Notes: a model not told the origin generated them from the sequence alone. DNA of 64,000 nt from Cornus controversa (GCA_026545225.1 CM048846.1:90289270-90353269); one strand, 5' to 3'; counted from the first letter of the stretch, positions 1 through 12,589 are shown. A program made the numbers and translations.

Positions 1-1215
1 TCTTCTTGCATTACTTACATGCACTGTACCATGGTTCGGATGCATTTTTAATCTCTATAATTCTTGCTTCAAGAAAGTAATATGTTTTTTGCAAGTTGAG
101 TGACAAAATATATTTTTTTAACAGAAATTAATTATAAGTATGTGATACAATAAAGAAAAATTAAATTAATATATAAAATAATAATAATAATTTAATACCT
201 TGAATGCCATTGCGGATTTTTCAATTATGTCTTCGAGTGGAAGGTTTCAACCTCTTCGAATAATTGATAGTTTGAACTTGAAATGAAAGTATTTATGTCT
301 TTGTCATTTACATTTTCTTCAAACCTGTCAAAGCATAATAAATTATTGGAACAAGATATTGTTGATATGTACAAATACACAGACACACAATAATTAATTA
401 GACCTTATTATGAGTTTCATGAACAAAGAAATTTATCATTTTTGTTTATTTTCTGTTTGATTTTTTAACTATTGATAGTGAATTAGCTTCCACCAACCAT
501 CTCATACCGATCTTGATATTCTTTAAGTAAAATAAATAATTAAAACCTAATGTAAGTAAAAATAAATAAATAACCAACCAATATCGTAATGTTTTGATTC
601 TTTCAATTTCAATGTTAATTTGTAACGTAGATCCCAGTTATGTTTGAAGACCCAAACTTGAAATATAATATTATTTTTTATTTTATGCTCATTTAGATAT
701 AATAAAAATATAAAGTGAATAATCTCATTGTTGTGTGATAAGTTGCCTTTGAATGTGTTGATTGATAAATGTGTAAATGTGATAATAAGTCTTTCGTTTA
801 TTAGTTTCATTATCAAATTTTTTTCATTCTCAGAAACATCGTCCCACAATGTCAAAGTACTTGAACTGTTATAAAAAATAATTAGTTCAATAATTTATAA
901 TGATAATTATGAGCAATTATGTAGTGTTGTAATGATATACCTCATATCTATTATAATGATGTCTCCCAATTTGGATGTCCCTCCATTGTTCTTCTTAGCT
1001 ATGTTAAATGCAAGATATGCTTCAATAACGATTCCAAAAGTATCTAGCGGGAGTAAAAATTAAACTTATAGATTTATATAGAAGAGAAAGTATATATAAG
1101 GAGAGTAAAGAGTTAAAAGAAAACAAACCTGTAGATTTTTTCTTTAATCAATGTACTTGTTCAAGTCCTTGAAGTTCACAAAATAATGTTTTGTTTTTCT
1201 AAACTTACAATTGCA
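1..1215 (-). pseudogene. RPA1-like (RPA70) OB-fold gene remnant, runs off left edge
   Basis: On the minus strand, exon-like blocks encode parts of a replication protein A large-subunit-like protein. About 1215-1125 holds HYFVNFKDLNKYID; about 1049-943 holds LDTFGIVIEAYLAF and ends in a GT donor; about 871-547 follows an AG acceptor with TLTLWDDVSENEKN and then INTFKGNLS. About 300-199 ends in EDIIEKSAMAFK before a GT donor, and about 60-1 holds NASEPWYSACK with the start of a zinc knuckle. The order matches DBD-B followed by the zinc-bearing DBD-C of RPA1 family proteins. In-frame stops occur (after ...KYID, within the fourth block, and inside the CxxC motif), so it is not a working gene. RPA1-like genes are common passengers or components of plant Helitrons; I could not find Helitron termini. 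A second decayed copy lies at 62340-62810. Confidence 0.7.
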
Positions 1216-3670
1216 AGCTCCTCTCATATGGATTTTATCTTAGATAATAATTCTATAGGTTTAACCGTATAGCTTTAATTTTATATTAGGATATTATTTC
1301 ACCATCAAAATAATAAAAAGGTCAAAGATATATATACACACACACACGCTATTACTAAAAGTACAAAGAGGTTCAAAAGTTTCAGTAATTTTTTTATTTT
1401 TATAATGCATTCTTATTTTTTCTTATAATATATTTATTCTAATAAATACATAGAAACATAATCTTTCCATAAATCTTAAACACCAAATGTTCTTTTCTAA
1501 TTCTATTTATTATTTGCCTTACACATTATCCCCAACAAAAACTCTTCATATTTCAGAAAAAAATAAAAATAAAATTATAATTCATACTTTCATAAATTTT
1601 CTAATTCTATTTATTCTTTCTCTTACACTTCATTCATAACACAAAATCTTCCTATTTTTAAAATTTAAATAATTTGATTAGAAAAATTAATTTACGGAGT
1701 TTCAGATCATTTAATTTAATTAGAATTTTTTTTCCCTTAAATGTCTAAAGAATTTCAAATCCATTTAGAGTGGCTTAATTATGTTAAAATTTCAATTTAG
1801 TTCACATTTACCTAACACAAATTCTTCCTATTTTAGAAAAAATAAAAATAAAATTATAATTCTTATTTTTATCACTTTTCTAATTCTATTTATTCTTTCT
1901 CTCACACTTCATCCCAAACACACCATCTTTTTATTTTTAAAACTCAAAAAAATAAAAAATATATATATTATAATTCTTATATATTGATATTTTTCTACTT
2001 CTATTTATTCTCTCACTAACTTCATTCCTAACACATACTCCTAAAATATAATATTATTTAAATAAGTATTTTTTTTCTAATTTTATTTCCTCACTCTCTA
2101 ACTTCATCTCCTAACACAGACACCAAAAATATAATATTATTTATTACACAGCCATTATCAATTATATATTTCTAAGTGCATTATGTTATGTATTATGTCT
2201 CTAATTCTAGTCTAATAAGGTTTTCTATTTTAGAGTTGTATTTCATTAGGTAATTTCTTGTTAGAAAAGTTTTAGGATTCAAGGGATGGTAATCCTTGTC
2301 TAACAAGGAATTGGGTTTAGGGTTCTATAAATAGATGCCTAGGGTATAGTTAAGACTTATGAGTTGAGAGAGATGTAACCTCGTGAGAGAGTTGATGGGT
2401 ACAGAGATTTACATGTTTGGTAGAGTGAAACACTGAGGGCGAGAGAGAGTCTCATAGATTGGTACATGGTGAAGAGCTCTAGGACAAGAGTTTATGTACA
2501 TGGTCCAGTTTTGTGTATTCTCTACTATTGTAATATCTCTCTAGAATTGTAATGGAATCCTTTCTCATCCGTGGACGTAGGTCAGGTTGTGCCGAACCAC
2601 GTATATCTTGTATTTTGTGTGAGATTGGTTATAATTTATTTTTGCGCTTCTGTTGTTCCCAACAAGTGGTATCAGAGCCAATGGTTCATGTTGGGACGTT
2701 CAACCTTTATTAAAAAAAAAAAAGATTCAGAAAACACAATAAGTTTTAACCAGTGTTGCAATATGTTTCAATTGTAAGTGGAGTCAATCAATCAATTTGT
2801 TTGGTCATGATAGTCAGAAAATCATGATGAATTACATATCATAGAGCTCGAGTATTCAAGATGGGGCCTTAGATGTTTGATTAATTGAGTAACATACAAT
2901 GGAGACAATCAGAGTAGTGCGAGATTGAAGCCACACAAGTGTCCAATTCAATGCTGTGGGAAGCGATGATTGATTTGATGGAATTTGAGCCAAGGTGGAG
3001 ATAGTTACGTATTATGTCTCTAATTCTAGTCTAATAAGGTTTTCTATTTTAGAGTTGTATTTCATTAGGTAATTTCTTGTTAGGAAAGTTTTTGGATTCA
3101 AGGGATTGTAATCATTGTCCAACAAGGAATTGGGTTTATGGCTCTATAAATAGATGCCTAGGGTATGGTTGAGATTTATGAGTTGAGAGAGATGTAACCT
3201 TGTAAGGGAGTTGATGGGTAGAGAGAGTTACAAATTTGGTAGAATGAAACATTGAGGGCGAAAGGGAGTCTCGTGGATTGGTACATGGTGAAGAGCTTTG
3301 GGACAAGGATTTATATACACTGTCCAGTTTTGTGTATTCTCTACTATTATAATATTTATCTAGAATTGTAATGGAATCTCTTCTCATCCGTGGACGTAGG
3401 TTAGGTTGTGCCGAATCACGTATATCTTGTGTTTTGTGTGAGATTGGTTATAATTTATTTTTGTGTTTCCATTGTTTCCAACACATTATGCATATAAAAT
3501 CCAATCATGTTCTGTTAGAATTAATATTTTGAGCTAGACACAAAAAACTACACCAAATACGATTAAATTATAGGCTGATTATTTATGATTAAATTTGTGT
3601 TCGGTTTATTAATCAGATATTAAATCTAATAACATGACTCATTACAGACGTAATTTTTTATTAAAAGATT
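721..3670. repeat. Long AT-rich dispersed repeat, left copy (paralogue at 61990-64000)
   Basis: From about 721 this stretch aligns almost continuously with 62330-64000, including the RPA1-like exon blocks, the irregular runs of a 'ttctaattctatttattc'-type motif (1380-2160) and the terminal block near 3484-3670. The only large difference is the TRIM at 2184-3483, which is absent from the right copy. The motif-rich middle section is a degenerate tandem repeat. Family unknown; a Helitron-derived fragment is possible given the RPA1-like content, but no termini were found. Confidence 0.75.
2184..3483 (+). mobile_element. TRIM (non-autonomous LTR retrotransposon in miniature)
   Basis: A 1300-bp element with two 481-bp LTRs (2184-2664 and 3003-3483). 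The left LTR starts TG and ends CA. A primer-binding site typical of initiator-Met tRNA priming (tggtatcagagcca) is at 2667-2680 and a purine-rich tract at about 2990-3002 precedes the right LTR. The 5-bp target duplication catta flanks it (2179-2183 and 3484-3488). The ~340-bp internal part has no gene. By eye the LTRs differ at about 45 positions (~9%), mostly transitions, so the insertion is old, perhaps a few million years. The paralogue near 62237 shows the empty site with a single catta. Confidence 0.93.
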
Positions 3671-3889
3671 TTGATTAAAAAAGCTAATAGCAATAATGAG
3701 TAGAAAAAAAAAAAGCCAAAGAAAAGAATTCACATGTAAGCCGAGACGAAACCGAATCAAATGGTTGTTGATGAGATCCGAGAGGAAGCTGAGAGTCATG
3801 TTGATGAGAACCGAGAGGAAGATGAGAGCGGAGAAGAAGAATGAAGAGTCGTAGCTGAGAGGAAGAGTGATTTTATAGGTGTTTAGGAC

Positions 3890-4440
3890 TTTGCGGGTTA
3901 TAATCTATTTTTTTTTAAAATTGAGAAATAAAAAGAAAGGGTTTTGCTTGGGAAATGGTTTTGCAAGTAATTCTACTTTTGGAGAGTCGTAGCAGAGAGA
4001 AATAGTGATTTTAAGTATTTAGGATTTTGCTTCGGTAATTCTCTTTTTTCAATTTATAAATAAAAAAGAAAAGGGAAGAGTGATTTTAGGTGTTTAGAGT
4101 TTTGCGAATTATAATTCTATTTTTAAAAATTTAGAAATAAAAGGAAATAGTTTTGCTTGGGAAAGGGTTTTGCTTAAGTAATTCTCCTTTTTTAATTTAA
4201 AAATAAAAAGTAAAAGGTTTTGTTTTTTTAAATTTAGAAATTAGAAATAAAAAGAAGGAGTTTTGTTGGGGTAATTCTATTTTTTAATTTCAAAATAAAA
4301 AAAGAAAGGATTTTACTGGAGTAATTCTATTTTTTTTTAATTTCAAAATAAAAAAAAAAGGATTTTGCTTGAATAATTCTATTTTTTTAATTTAAAAATA
4401 AAAAAATAGTGTACTAAAACTAAAAAATCCTTTTATACTT
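3890..4440. repeat. Degenerate minisatellite, 60-75 bp units
   Basis: About seven diverged copies of a unit built from 'ggttttgcttgggtaattc', a T-run and an A-rich segment ('ttcaaaataaaaa'). Units vary in length through their homopolymer runs. Upstream, 3735-3860 holds a GA-rich stretch with repeated 'gagaaccgagaggaag'-like motifs. No coding evidence in either part. Confidence 0.6.
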
Positions 4441-4914
4441 TTAATAGTAGTATATATATATATATATCATGAACCACATCGTTTAAATAAATAATTCAAC
4501 AAACACTAGCCAAGTAGGAGGCTAAAAGTTGATTACTCCTAACAACAAATACATGAAGTTTGTCAACCACAAAATTTACAAATAATTTATCTTAAAAATT
4601 AGAGTGATGGAAACAGAAGAAAACCAACAAACATACACGTAACTCCAAGCTAGAAGATGTGATATTGCTTCCATGAGCACTGATCAAAGATAGATTCTCC
4701 AGCCAAGAAGTCCAAACCTACCTCCTAAAAGTCAAGTGCCAACTAAAATTTCTGTCTTTTAATTAGAGTCGCTATTGTCAAATTTCATTCATTCAATGAG
4801 ATAAATCTAATAACGAGACCCACATAAAATCAATCAATTCATTCGACACATGAGTTTTCTCACTCGCATAAAATCAATTCATTCAACACTTGAGTTTAAA
4901 TAGTCGTGTAGCTA
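4441..4914. other. Non-coding spacer with short (TA)n
   Basis: AT-rich, with a short TA microsatellite at 4451-4468. 'aaaatcaat(c)aattcattc' with a following 'gagttt' occurs twice at about 4828-4895, a small local duplication. No gene, RNA or element recognised. Confidence 0.5.
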
Positions 4915-5110
4915 CTAACCAAACCATTCCTCTTATGCTCGGAAGTGGATCCCCTCCTGTACTGAGGGGATTTGTGGCCCTTCCTATGTGTGAAACAGCT
5001 CCGGTTCGCTGTACAGCACTGCCCCTTCCCCCCAGTACTGTGCAACGTCGTTTTATGCACAGAAAAATCCGCGGAGCAAGGTAGGGGATCCGGGTCCCAC
5101 TGCTCATGGT
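4915..5110. repeat. GC-rich inverted-repeat island, possible MITE
   Basis: A sharp GC-rich island in AT-rich DNA. The left side has 'agtggatcccct' and the right side 'aggggatccgggtcccact', which read as inverted copies of each other with a 6-bp gap. Short open frames on both strands here reflect base composition and match no family I know. No target duplication was found, so the element class is unclear. Confidence 0.35.
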
Positions 5111-5441
5111 GGAAGGCTGACAACAAGAGAGTGATTCCTCATCTTTTATAACACTCCTTCAGTGACAAAGTATATAAAATATTTTCCGAACCACTGGTCA
5201 ACATAGATTTATAAGAAGAAAACTTGACAATCTTGTTTCATTCACTCATGCCATAGGCCATGAGACAGAGCCCTAGTGACCATGGGGTGTCTCATTGATG
5301 CTCTTTTCTAACACCAGCTATTGACCTCTACTATATGTCACCTGAAAATTGTTAATCAGTCATGACTAGTTTAAAAAGAATTCTTACGAAGCACTACAAG
5401 GAACACAGTATTATGGCAAAAATATCTGTATATATCGCTAA

Positions 5442-5576
5442 TAAAAAAGATTGTACTTAGTGTACAAGGCAACCGTTTGAACGGGATCTGAGAAAGGTAG
5501 ATGTCAGCTAGCCTTACTCCGATTTTTGAAGAGGCTGTTTCCAAGTCTCGAACCCGAGACCTAACGCTTTTGGGCG
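5442..5576 (-). mobile_element. tRNA-derived SINE (Au-like), 5'-truncated
   Basis: Read on the minus strand: a B-box region (ggtctcgggttcgagactt), then 'ggaaacagcctcttc', a diverged body, 'gccttgtacactaagtacaa' and a short oligo(T) end. This layout and wording match the Au-type plant SINEs, whose tails end in a similar 'gccttgtgcac...gtac' plus T-run. The tRNA-like A box is missing or unrecognisable, consistent with 5' truncation. It lies about 300 bp beyond the CLPR2 stop codon and may fall in or near its 3' UTR. Confidence 0.7.
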
Positions 5577-5872
5577 AATAAAACATTTAATTCCAAACCA
5601 CAGATTTCATCAATTTGTGGGCATCAGACATGAAATAACATACTGGAACCCTAGATAACAGTATTACAGTATACAATCAGTCCCCAAGCAATATAAAATT
5701 CTTCCAGGGACAAAATCGCAGTTTTCCATAAGACTTCAGAATCAATTGACACCAAAAGATAATTGTATTGTATCAATTACTGAACAAATAGCTTACTAGG
5801 TAAGTACATACATGCAAGTTAGGAAAGATTCTGAACTGAAACGATATCAGCAAATCTGGTGCACAAACTACA

Positions 5873-8800
5873 CTAACCAAGACCTGCTCCTGCATCTTTT
5901 CGCGGTGCATCTGCTTTAATACGAGGCGGCCTAACTATACGATCAATGAGCCCGTATTCCAGAGCCTCCTGAGCACTGAAGCGCTTCATCCGACCCAAAT
6001 CCTTGTTAATCTGCATATTTTGATTTAAGACATAGTACACTAATAAATCAGAAAGATATTACAAAGCTCAGTGAAACAAACAATTCAAAATCTTTCGACT
6101 TTTTTAGAACAAGTCCAGCTCAGATAGAAATGATTCAAAGCAGTTTTTTTTTTTTTTTTTACATTCAGAAACACAAGGACTCTATCTTGTGGAACCAAAC
6201 TACACCTTATCAACAGGCTGGCCCGTCTTCTGAGCCAACTCTTTAAAAAGGTAATCTCTGATTCTGAGAAGTTCATTTGCTTCATTACGAATGTCATCAG
6301 CCTGTCAAAAATAAAAAAAGAATATATAAATAAACATGTGCAAGGGAAAGAAATAGATAAGGTTCGAAACTTACAAACAATTACGATAATATCGTAATAC
6401 CTGACCACGAGCAGCCCCAGCTGGAGACTGTAATGCAATCCTTGAAAGTGGCATTGCAAAGCGATTACCCTTCATAAGGGAAAATTATCAGAGATGAGAG
6501 CAACAAAGAGGAAATTCAGGTTTTAGTTGTCTTAGTTGAATGTGGTCAGTGTCAGTATAAGAGCCCAGCAATGCAGTACAGTTACAGCACCAAGTAATCT
6601 CTTAAGGTGAAGAGTATCCTAATGTAATGATATACCATCCAATCTACCATACTCCAAAACTGAATGCATAACCAAAATAAGGAAGACCTTAAAAAGAAGT
6701 CTGTAGAATGGGCTAGTGTTGTTAATAATAGACAAAAGTGTTGTCCGTATTCATTTTTCATCAATTGAAGCAGCCAATTGTGTGTCCAACTGCCACACAC
6801 AGGCACATGAATTTTTGTATTATTGCTATGTTTTCCTCAATAGTCACATTTCACCTGCAACATATTTATCATCATGGAAAAAGAAAATTACCTTCTCACC
6901 AGCTGCAAGTAGAAAGCCTGCCAAATTATAGGCATAGCCCACACAGTGGGTTCCAACAGGACTTTGCAAGCTCTGCATCGTGTCATAGATAGCCAAGCTT
7001 GGAGTGAGCTGCAAAAAGAGTGCATGTCTTGAGCAGGGAAATAACAAGATCCTGAAGAAGATTTTAAAGAAGAAAGCAAATCTTGATTTTTGTAAATGAC
7101 TTGATTTATGAATAACTCACATCACCACCTGGACCATTAATGTACATATACATCCTTTTGGAAGAATCTACACTGTCAAGGTATAACATTGTTGCCAGTA
7201 TTTGATTGCTAAACTCTTCATCTATATGTTGCCCAATGAATATAACACGCTCCCGGTACTGCACACCAAGCATTCAGTGAATTTCTTACAACTATAAAAT
7301 GTCTAGATCAGTGGGAAAGTGCACAAAAGGAAACTTCACCCACAAAGAAACAAATATCCAGGCACATGCAGGCAAGATAGAACCCACCTCCAACTTAGCT
7401 CGGAGCCTCACACACGCACATGCACACACACAAAGAAACAAGAAAACATCACGCCAAAATGCTGCGAGAACTATAGAAAAATGGATGGCTAGAATCTTCA
7501 GCTCCTTAAAGAAGATAAGGCAATACTCGGTTACACAGATGAGCACCCAAACCCCCCATGTGTGACATGCCTGTCTTAATACTCTCTCTCTCCAATAGAT
7601 AGAAGCAATTACTATAGCCAAAAGGGGGTGCAACCCTATTAGGAATTGGTATCGGACTCACCCAACCCAAAAAAGGGTCTCAGGCCTGCGCAGTCTTGGT
7701 CTGATTGAGCTTTGACTGGTTAATGGGCCTAACCAACTGGGCCCGGCTGCTAATTGGAAGCCCAAGCTGGGACTGATTAAATTTTCTTTTTATATTTTTA
7801 CTGTTGTTTATATAAAAACTTACTAAAGAACTATACCTCCACTGGGGCTTAAACTCTTAACCTCCCCCTTTAGGTAGGTGGAGCACAAACCACATGGACC
7901 AAGGCTTTGGTTGTTAAAGAATATATATGTATGTATGTATATATGTAAGTTATAGTATTTTTGGATGTGCATTTTGTGTGGATTGAGGACAATTGTTCAA
8001 TATATTCAAAACAACAGTTGTCCTTTTATGTATATCAAAAATTAATGGATCTATAACTATTGATTTTATCCAAGAGAAAAACTTGTTTTAAGGCTCAAAA
8101 AGGTGTTCGTTGACAAAATAAACCACCCAAATTGCCTTTGGTTGTTTGCAATAAAAAGATCTCAAAATAATACCCAAAAAATAATAATAATCAAAATCAG
8201 ACAAACGACTGTCTAAAGTTTTTGCCACACAATGACAAAGAAAAACAATATGTCAGGATTAATGTGATATTATAGAAGTAATCAGGGTTCAATTTTAAAA
8301 ATCAAAATACATGAGTTTTTTACCCTTCTTGAAAAAATTTCTGGACCACCGGGTCGGGCTCATAGGTCGCTAACCCTATGGGCCTTGAGGGGGTTGGGGC
8401 CCCAATCAGGCTTGCTCAAAAAGGTAAAAAGGTTGAGTGGGGTGGCTGCATAGCGGGCTTTGGCCAGCGTTGGGCCAGGCCGCGAGCCAAATCATTATAC
8501 CTAAACCCAAGTACAAAAGTAAGTTCATTGTTTATTGGGTCACAAAATAGAATTCCTATTCAGTTAATTAGAGAATGTATCTATAGAGACTCACAAGGGC
8601 ATTCCATAAATCAACCCATTGCCAAGTTCCCTCACCAGGAGTTCTGTAGGGCACTCTTGGTGTCCCTATTGGCATCATTCCAACACGTGATCGTGTCGGT
8701 TTACAGTTGTGAGTCCTGAAAATGGAGAGATGAGTCAATGTACAAAGTTTCACATGCAGAAATCACAATAATTCGTAAGGAATAAATTTCCAAAGTTTCA

Positions 8801-10649
8801 CATTCATACAGCAATCACAATAATTCCCAAGGAATAAAATTTCCATAGCCCATGCAAAAGCTTCCAGAAAACAAATGCAATGCTTGAATAGAGCATTGTA
8901 GTAAGATAATTTATATGCTTTAGAAAAGGGTAAAAGAATCCAGGTCTACCTTCCCATGTGTATGTTACAACTTACATGTAAGCCCGGTGAAATTAAACTA
9001 ATTGTTCCTCCTTTTAAGTTTGCATTCTATAGTTGACATTTCTTCAATTTTGAAATAATTTGTGTAAATAGAGCAAACAAGGGCAAAGATATGCATCCAA
9101 GCAAGCACAAACAAGATAGTAATGGAAGGGACCATGAATAATTTTTTGTACTCATTAAGGTGTCAATCCTGACCAAATTCAATCAACATTTTACTAAAGA
9201 ACTGCAAACAAAAGAAAGTGGAGAGCATAGGAAAAGGAATTAAAGAAGTAAATGGCCAACAAAGGGGTATCCTGCAAAAACTTTCAGACAATAAAATAAA
9301 AGAAAAAAAATAACTAACACTGTTGTCACTTGCACTAGCATTTAAAAGAAAATTATAAAAGAAAGAAAGTAAACAAAAACGAAACCAAAGGTTATGATGC
9401 CTTCAGTTTCTACTACATGAAAAGGCCATTGTGTAGTCCCCGATAATCAAGAGTGCTGAAAGGCCTAGATTTGGTACTGCCTAACCTAGTCTGTACCAGA
9501 ATATATTGTGACATTGTCAGTTTCTAATACATCCATAATAATATTATGTAGCATAATGATGCAACAATCTTTGAGTATATATACATACATATACATATAT
9601 ATTTTCACCACTAGAACAGTTAATATAATACTATCCTTGCTTACATAATCAAGCATGTTGATTACCCAAGAACAAGATTTGCTATGTCTGGGAACACTGA
9701 ATTGGCCCCTTGGATTTGGAATTGGAGAAAATCTAGTACAAACTTTGAACTAAATTTCCACCAATTCCAAATCCAAGGCATTGACTTGGTGCTCCCAAAC
9801 ACAACATAAATGTTCTTTAACATATTTCTCTGCCAGTTCAATTGGTTTGTTGCAGCAAAATGTAGAGAATTTTGAATCAACAACGTCACATATAAACAAA
9901 TTAAGCATTCACTATGTAATAGAAAAAATATTCCAAAGTTCCAACATTCACTACCGTAAGATATAATTTTAAAATTTGTGAAATCTAGACAATAAATTTG
10001 TCTCCATACACACGGTTTGAGAAGCAAGCTGTAACAAATTATGAGCCTTAATTGGACATACAATTTTTTAGGTTAATTGCAACATATTAGGATATTAGAA
10101 ATTAACTTATAACAGAATTGGTCAATCAAAGATTCTGATATTTCGGGTGAGTAGACGATACATCACAAATGATTAGAAGATAAAATAAAAAATCAAAACA
10201 ATAATATATTACCTGGATTGGATGCTCTTATAAACTTTATTGTGGAATTCAACATTCAAGTTAGGTTTTGCAATGCCGAAAGAACCTGCCAAAATTTTAA
10301 ATTTAAAGAAACAAAAACAAAGATTTAGAAGAAACTAGGGAGGCCAAAAAAAATTAAAATTGAAGGCGGGGAAAAGAGCAAAGGTTTTGAGAATAAGAGC
10401 AGAGACTTGGAGATTGAGGCCTTAACCCTACAAAAACCTTGGTCGCGCAGCTGCCAAAAGAAACGAGGGAATGTTCAAAGATGAAAAACAAAATTCAATT
10501 TCAGTTTCTATGAACAGATGTAAATATTGAATCTATACATACATAGAGAGAGAGAGAGAGCAGAGAGTGAACCTGAGAGAGGACGGAAGAACTTCAGTTC
10601 GAGACTGTAGACATGATGAAAAATCGGTTGTACGAAACGAGACAGCCAT
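5873..10649 (-). CDS. CLPR2: ATP-dependent Clp protease proteolytic subunit-related protein 2, chloroplastic (ClpR2), 9 exons
   Basis: Exons (minus): 10649-10573, 10450-10407, 10285-10213, 8715-8595, 7258-7121, 7008-6892, 6469-6401, 6301-6206, 6010-5873. The joined frame is 873 nt, 290 aa; every junction is GT-AG and in phase. Residues 1 to about 75 are Ser/Arg-rich, as expected of a plastid transit peptide, and contain the VYKSIQS segment seen in Arabidopsis ClpR2. Then come [34 protein letters not shown] in parts, [29 protein letters not shown] in parts, and the C-terminal [13 protein letters not shown]. The Ser, His and Asp of active ClpP are replaced (Asn179 and Gln204 at the Ser and His positions), which defines the ClpR class: structural, non-catalytic subunits of the stromal Clp core ring. 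Known ClpR2 is essential for plastid development in Arabidopsis. Exon 2 is only 44 nt. Introns 3 (1.5 kb) and 4 (1.3 kb) are the large ones. Confidence 0.95.
7640..8500. repeat. GC-rich degenerate insertion in CLPR2 intron 4, with SINE-like core
   Basis: Two GC-rich blocks (7650-7760 and 8340-8500) rich in 'gggcc', 'gcccg' and 'ggcctg' motifs bracket an AT-rich middle. This is the composition of degenerate hAT-type non-autonomous elements, but I could not align the termini or find a target duplication. Inside, about 7835-7925 on the minus strand looks like a tRNA-derived SINE head: 'tggtccatgtgg' as A box and 'ggttaagagtttaagcccc' as a decayed B box. Both calls are tentative. Confidence 0.35.
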
Positions 10650-10657
10650 TTTTGAGG

Positions 10658-10661
<4 letters not shown>

Positions 10662-10696
<35 letters not shown>
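10662..10696. repeat. (GA)n microsatellite just upstream of the CLPR2 start
   Basis: About 16 GA repeats on the plus strand (CT on the coding strand) 13-47 bp upstream of the start codon, plus a shorter GA run in intron 1 (10546-10567). CT-rich leaders of this kind are common in plant 5' UTRs and core promoters. No clear TATA box was assigned. Confidence 0.8.
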
Positions 10697-10699
<3 letters not shown>

Positions 10700-11150
10700 A
10701 AAATTTAGGTGATATCTCGTCTCTTGGCTTAGACTAGGGATTGTGGTTTATTTGTAATTTCAGCAGGCATTCGACTTTGCGTTCTGGTTTTTTTTTTTTT
10801 TCCTTTGCGTTCTGTTTTGGAGTCGGAGCAAGGATGCGAATCACACCATTACATACACATTACACCCACACACATATATGCTTAATGTGCATTTTATAGA
10901 GGATAAACTGAAGTGTTGTTTGATTGATCGAAAATTAAATACCAATAATTTTTTAAGGTTTGAATTTCAAGTAAGAAAGTTTTAAGTGGTAATTATAGAG
11001 TGAAAAGCTTTATATATATATATATATATATATATATTTTAAATTTTACGTGTGCCAAGTGAAGTAACTATTACTTAAAAAATTTACACTTTATAGTAAA
11101 TATTATTATTATTTTTTTAATTTTTCATAATAATTGCAAAACAAAAGAAG

Positions 11151-11611
11151 TTAGAAAGTACGAACACTTCACTGAGAGTGCCGTACCCGTATTGGACACT
11201 CTTCGAATATGTGTCGGACAATTCGCAGAAGTGTTCTGACATTTTTCTTTCTACACCTCGAATATGTGTCGAACACTTCGTAACAGTAATGTATATTCAA
11301 GTATTTCAAAAGAAAATTATATGCGACTAAGTTATGATAAAAAATCTAAACTAAAATATATGTAGAGAACTAAATAAGTCTGGTTCTTTAATCTATTTTA
11401 ATATATTTGTCTATTTTTGTTTATAAGTTTGTTTGAATTTTAATTGTTTGATGATGAATTGAAATATTTCTATAATGTAATTTTTTGTTGAATAATTAAT
11501 ATATATTATTATATTATAACCGTATCCTCGCCGTATTTGTGTTTTATTTTTTTTATAATTTTTCGTATTGTCGTGTTCGTATCGTGTCGTATCTGTGTCC
11601 GTACTTCCTAG
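11151..11611. mobile_element. Small inverted-repeat element (MITE-like)
   Basis: Left end 'ttagaaagtacgaacac' and the inverse of the right end 'ctaggaagtacggacac' match at 14 of 17 positions, and both ends carry repeats of 'gtgtcgtatc' and 'gtgtcggac'-like motifs. Total about 460 bp, no gene. The flanks resemble each other only weakly, so the superfamily (hAT-like?) is a guess. It lies between CLPR2 and the cornichon gene. Confidence 0.5.
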
Positions 11612-11682
11612 ACAATAAGTGATTCACTAATATTAAAGAGACATGCCTAATAAACAAGCACGAGGTGAAAATGAGAAAGCTT

Positions 11683-12118
11683 AGGGTAAAGTACTTTGAA
11701 CTCTCTTGAAGTTTTGCCTAACTATCCTTGAATTAAAGTTTTTAAAATATGATGGTCAACCTCCCCTGAAGTTTGATTGACTTTACTATGTGTAATCGTC
11801 GTTAATTGACGGTCAACTTCGTTAAAGTCAATTAGCATAAAAAATCAAATTGTCAAAACTATTCTTTGTGGCCGTAGGGCTGGTGCAACATTGATGAAAA
11901 AAATACGGATATAAAACATGTTAATTTCAGTCAAAGGATAAAAATTTTAGGTTATTTTTACATAAAAATATTATAACTTGAGAGTACTTTTATAATTGTA
12001 TATTAGATGTAATTTTGTTTAATGGATTCTTAATTTGACAGGGGTGTCAAAATAATTTTGCAAAAACTTTAATTTAAGGGTAATTAGATTAAACTTCAGG
12101 ATGTCAAAGTATCTTAAG
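11683..12118. mobile_element. Mutator-like non-autonomous element
   Basis: The left end reads 'agggtaaagtactttgaac' followed by 'cttgaagttttgcctaac' and 'ccttgaattaaagtttt'; the inverse of the right end gives 'cttaagatactttgacat', then 'cctgaagtttaatctaatt' and 'cccttaaattaaagtttt'. This is a long (~60 bp) imperfect terminal inverted repeat of the kind carried by many plant Mutator-like MITEs. No clear 9-bp target duplication was found. No gene inside. Confidence 0.5.
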
Positions 12119-12589
12119 ATCAAACTTTGCTGTGAAATAGAAACTGTTTTATTTATTTATTTATTTATCATGATGCAGCAGCAATTCTAGTAAGTTTAAC
12201 GGCAACATAAACCAATACAAATGGATGAAAATCACAAATATAAAATCAAGATGTGTACACCTCTAGAAGCAGCTAGCTAAAGTCATCAGATCTTGATCCA
12301 TCAAAAATAAGAAACAAAAATATATGAAAAGAAACTAGAGAAAAAAATAAAAATATTACATATCATTTCCATTCTCTTTTCCCTAAATTCAGATTCTATT
12401 TTAAATTTTACATAAATAATCTCATTTAAGAATGAGAAAATATGAGAGAAATGAAAATTTTATTTTCCACCCTTTTTCCTTTACTAAATATGCAAAACCA
12501 AACAAAGTCTAAATGGGTTAAAAGGGCTAAGTTTGAAACACAATTCAAATTTAACTGTTCATTCACTTCTAGTAAAAGTTATATACAAA

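Noticed and set aside
4883-5126. Overlapping open frames on both strands in a GC-rich island
   Set aside because: The frames exist because the island is GC-rich and low in stops; no domain, splice context or codon signal supports a gene.
8378-8719. Plus-strand open frame overlapping CLPR2 exon 4
   Set aside because: It is the antisense shadow of exon 4 plus a GC-rich intron insertion; the minus-strand exon is strongly supported.
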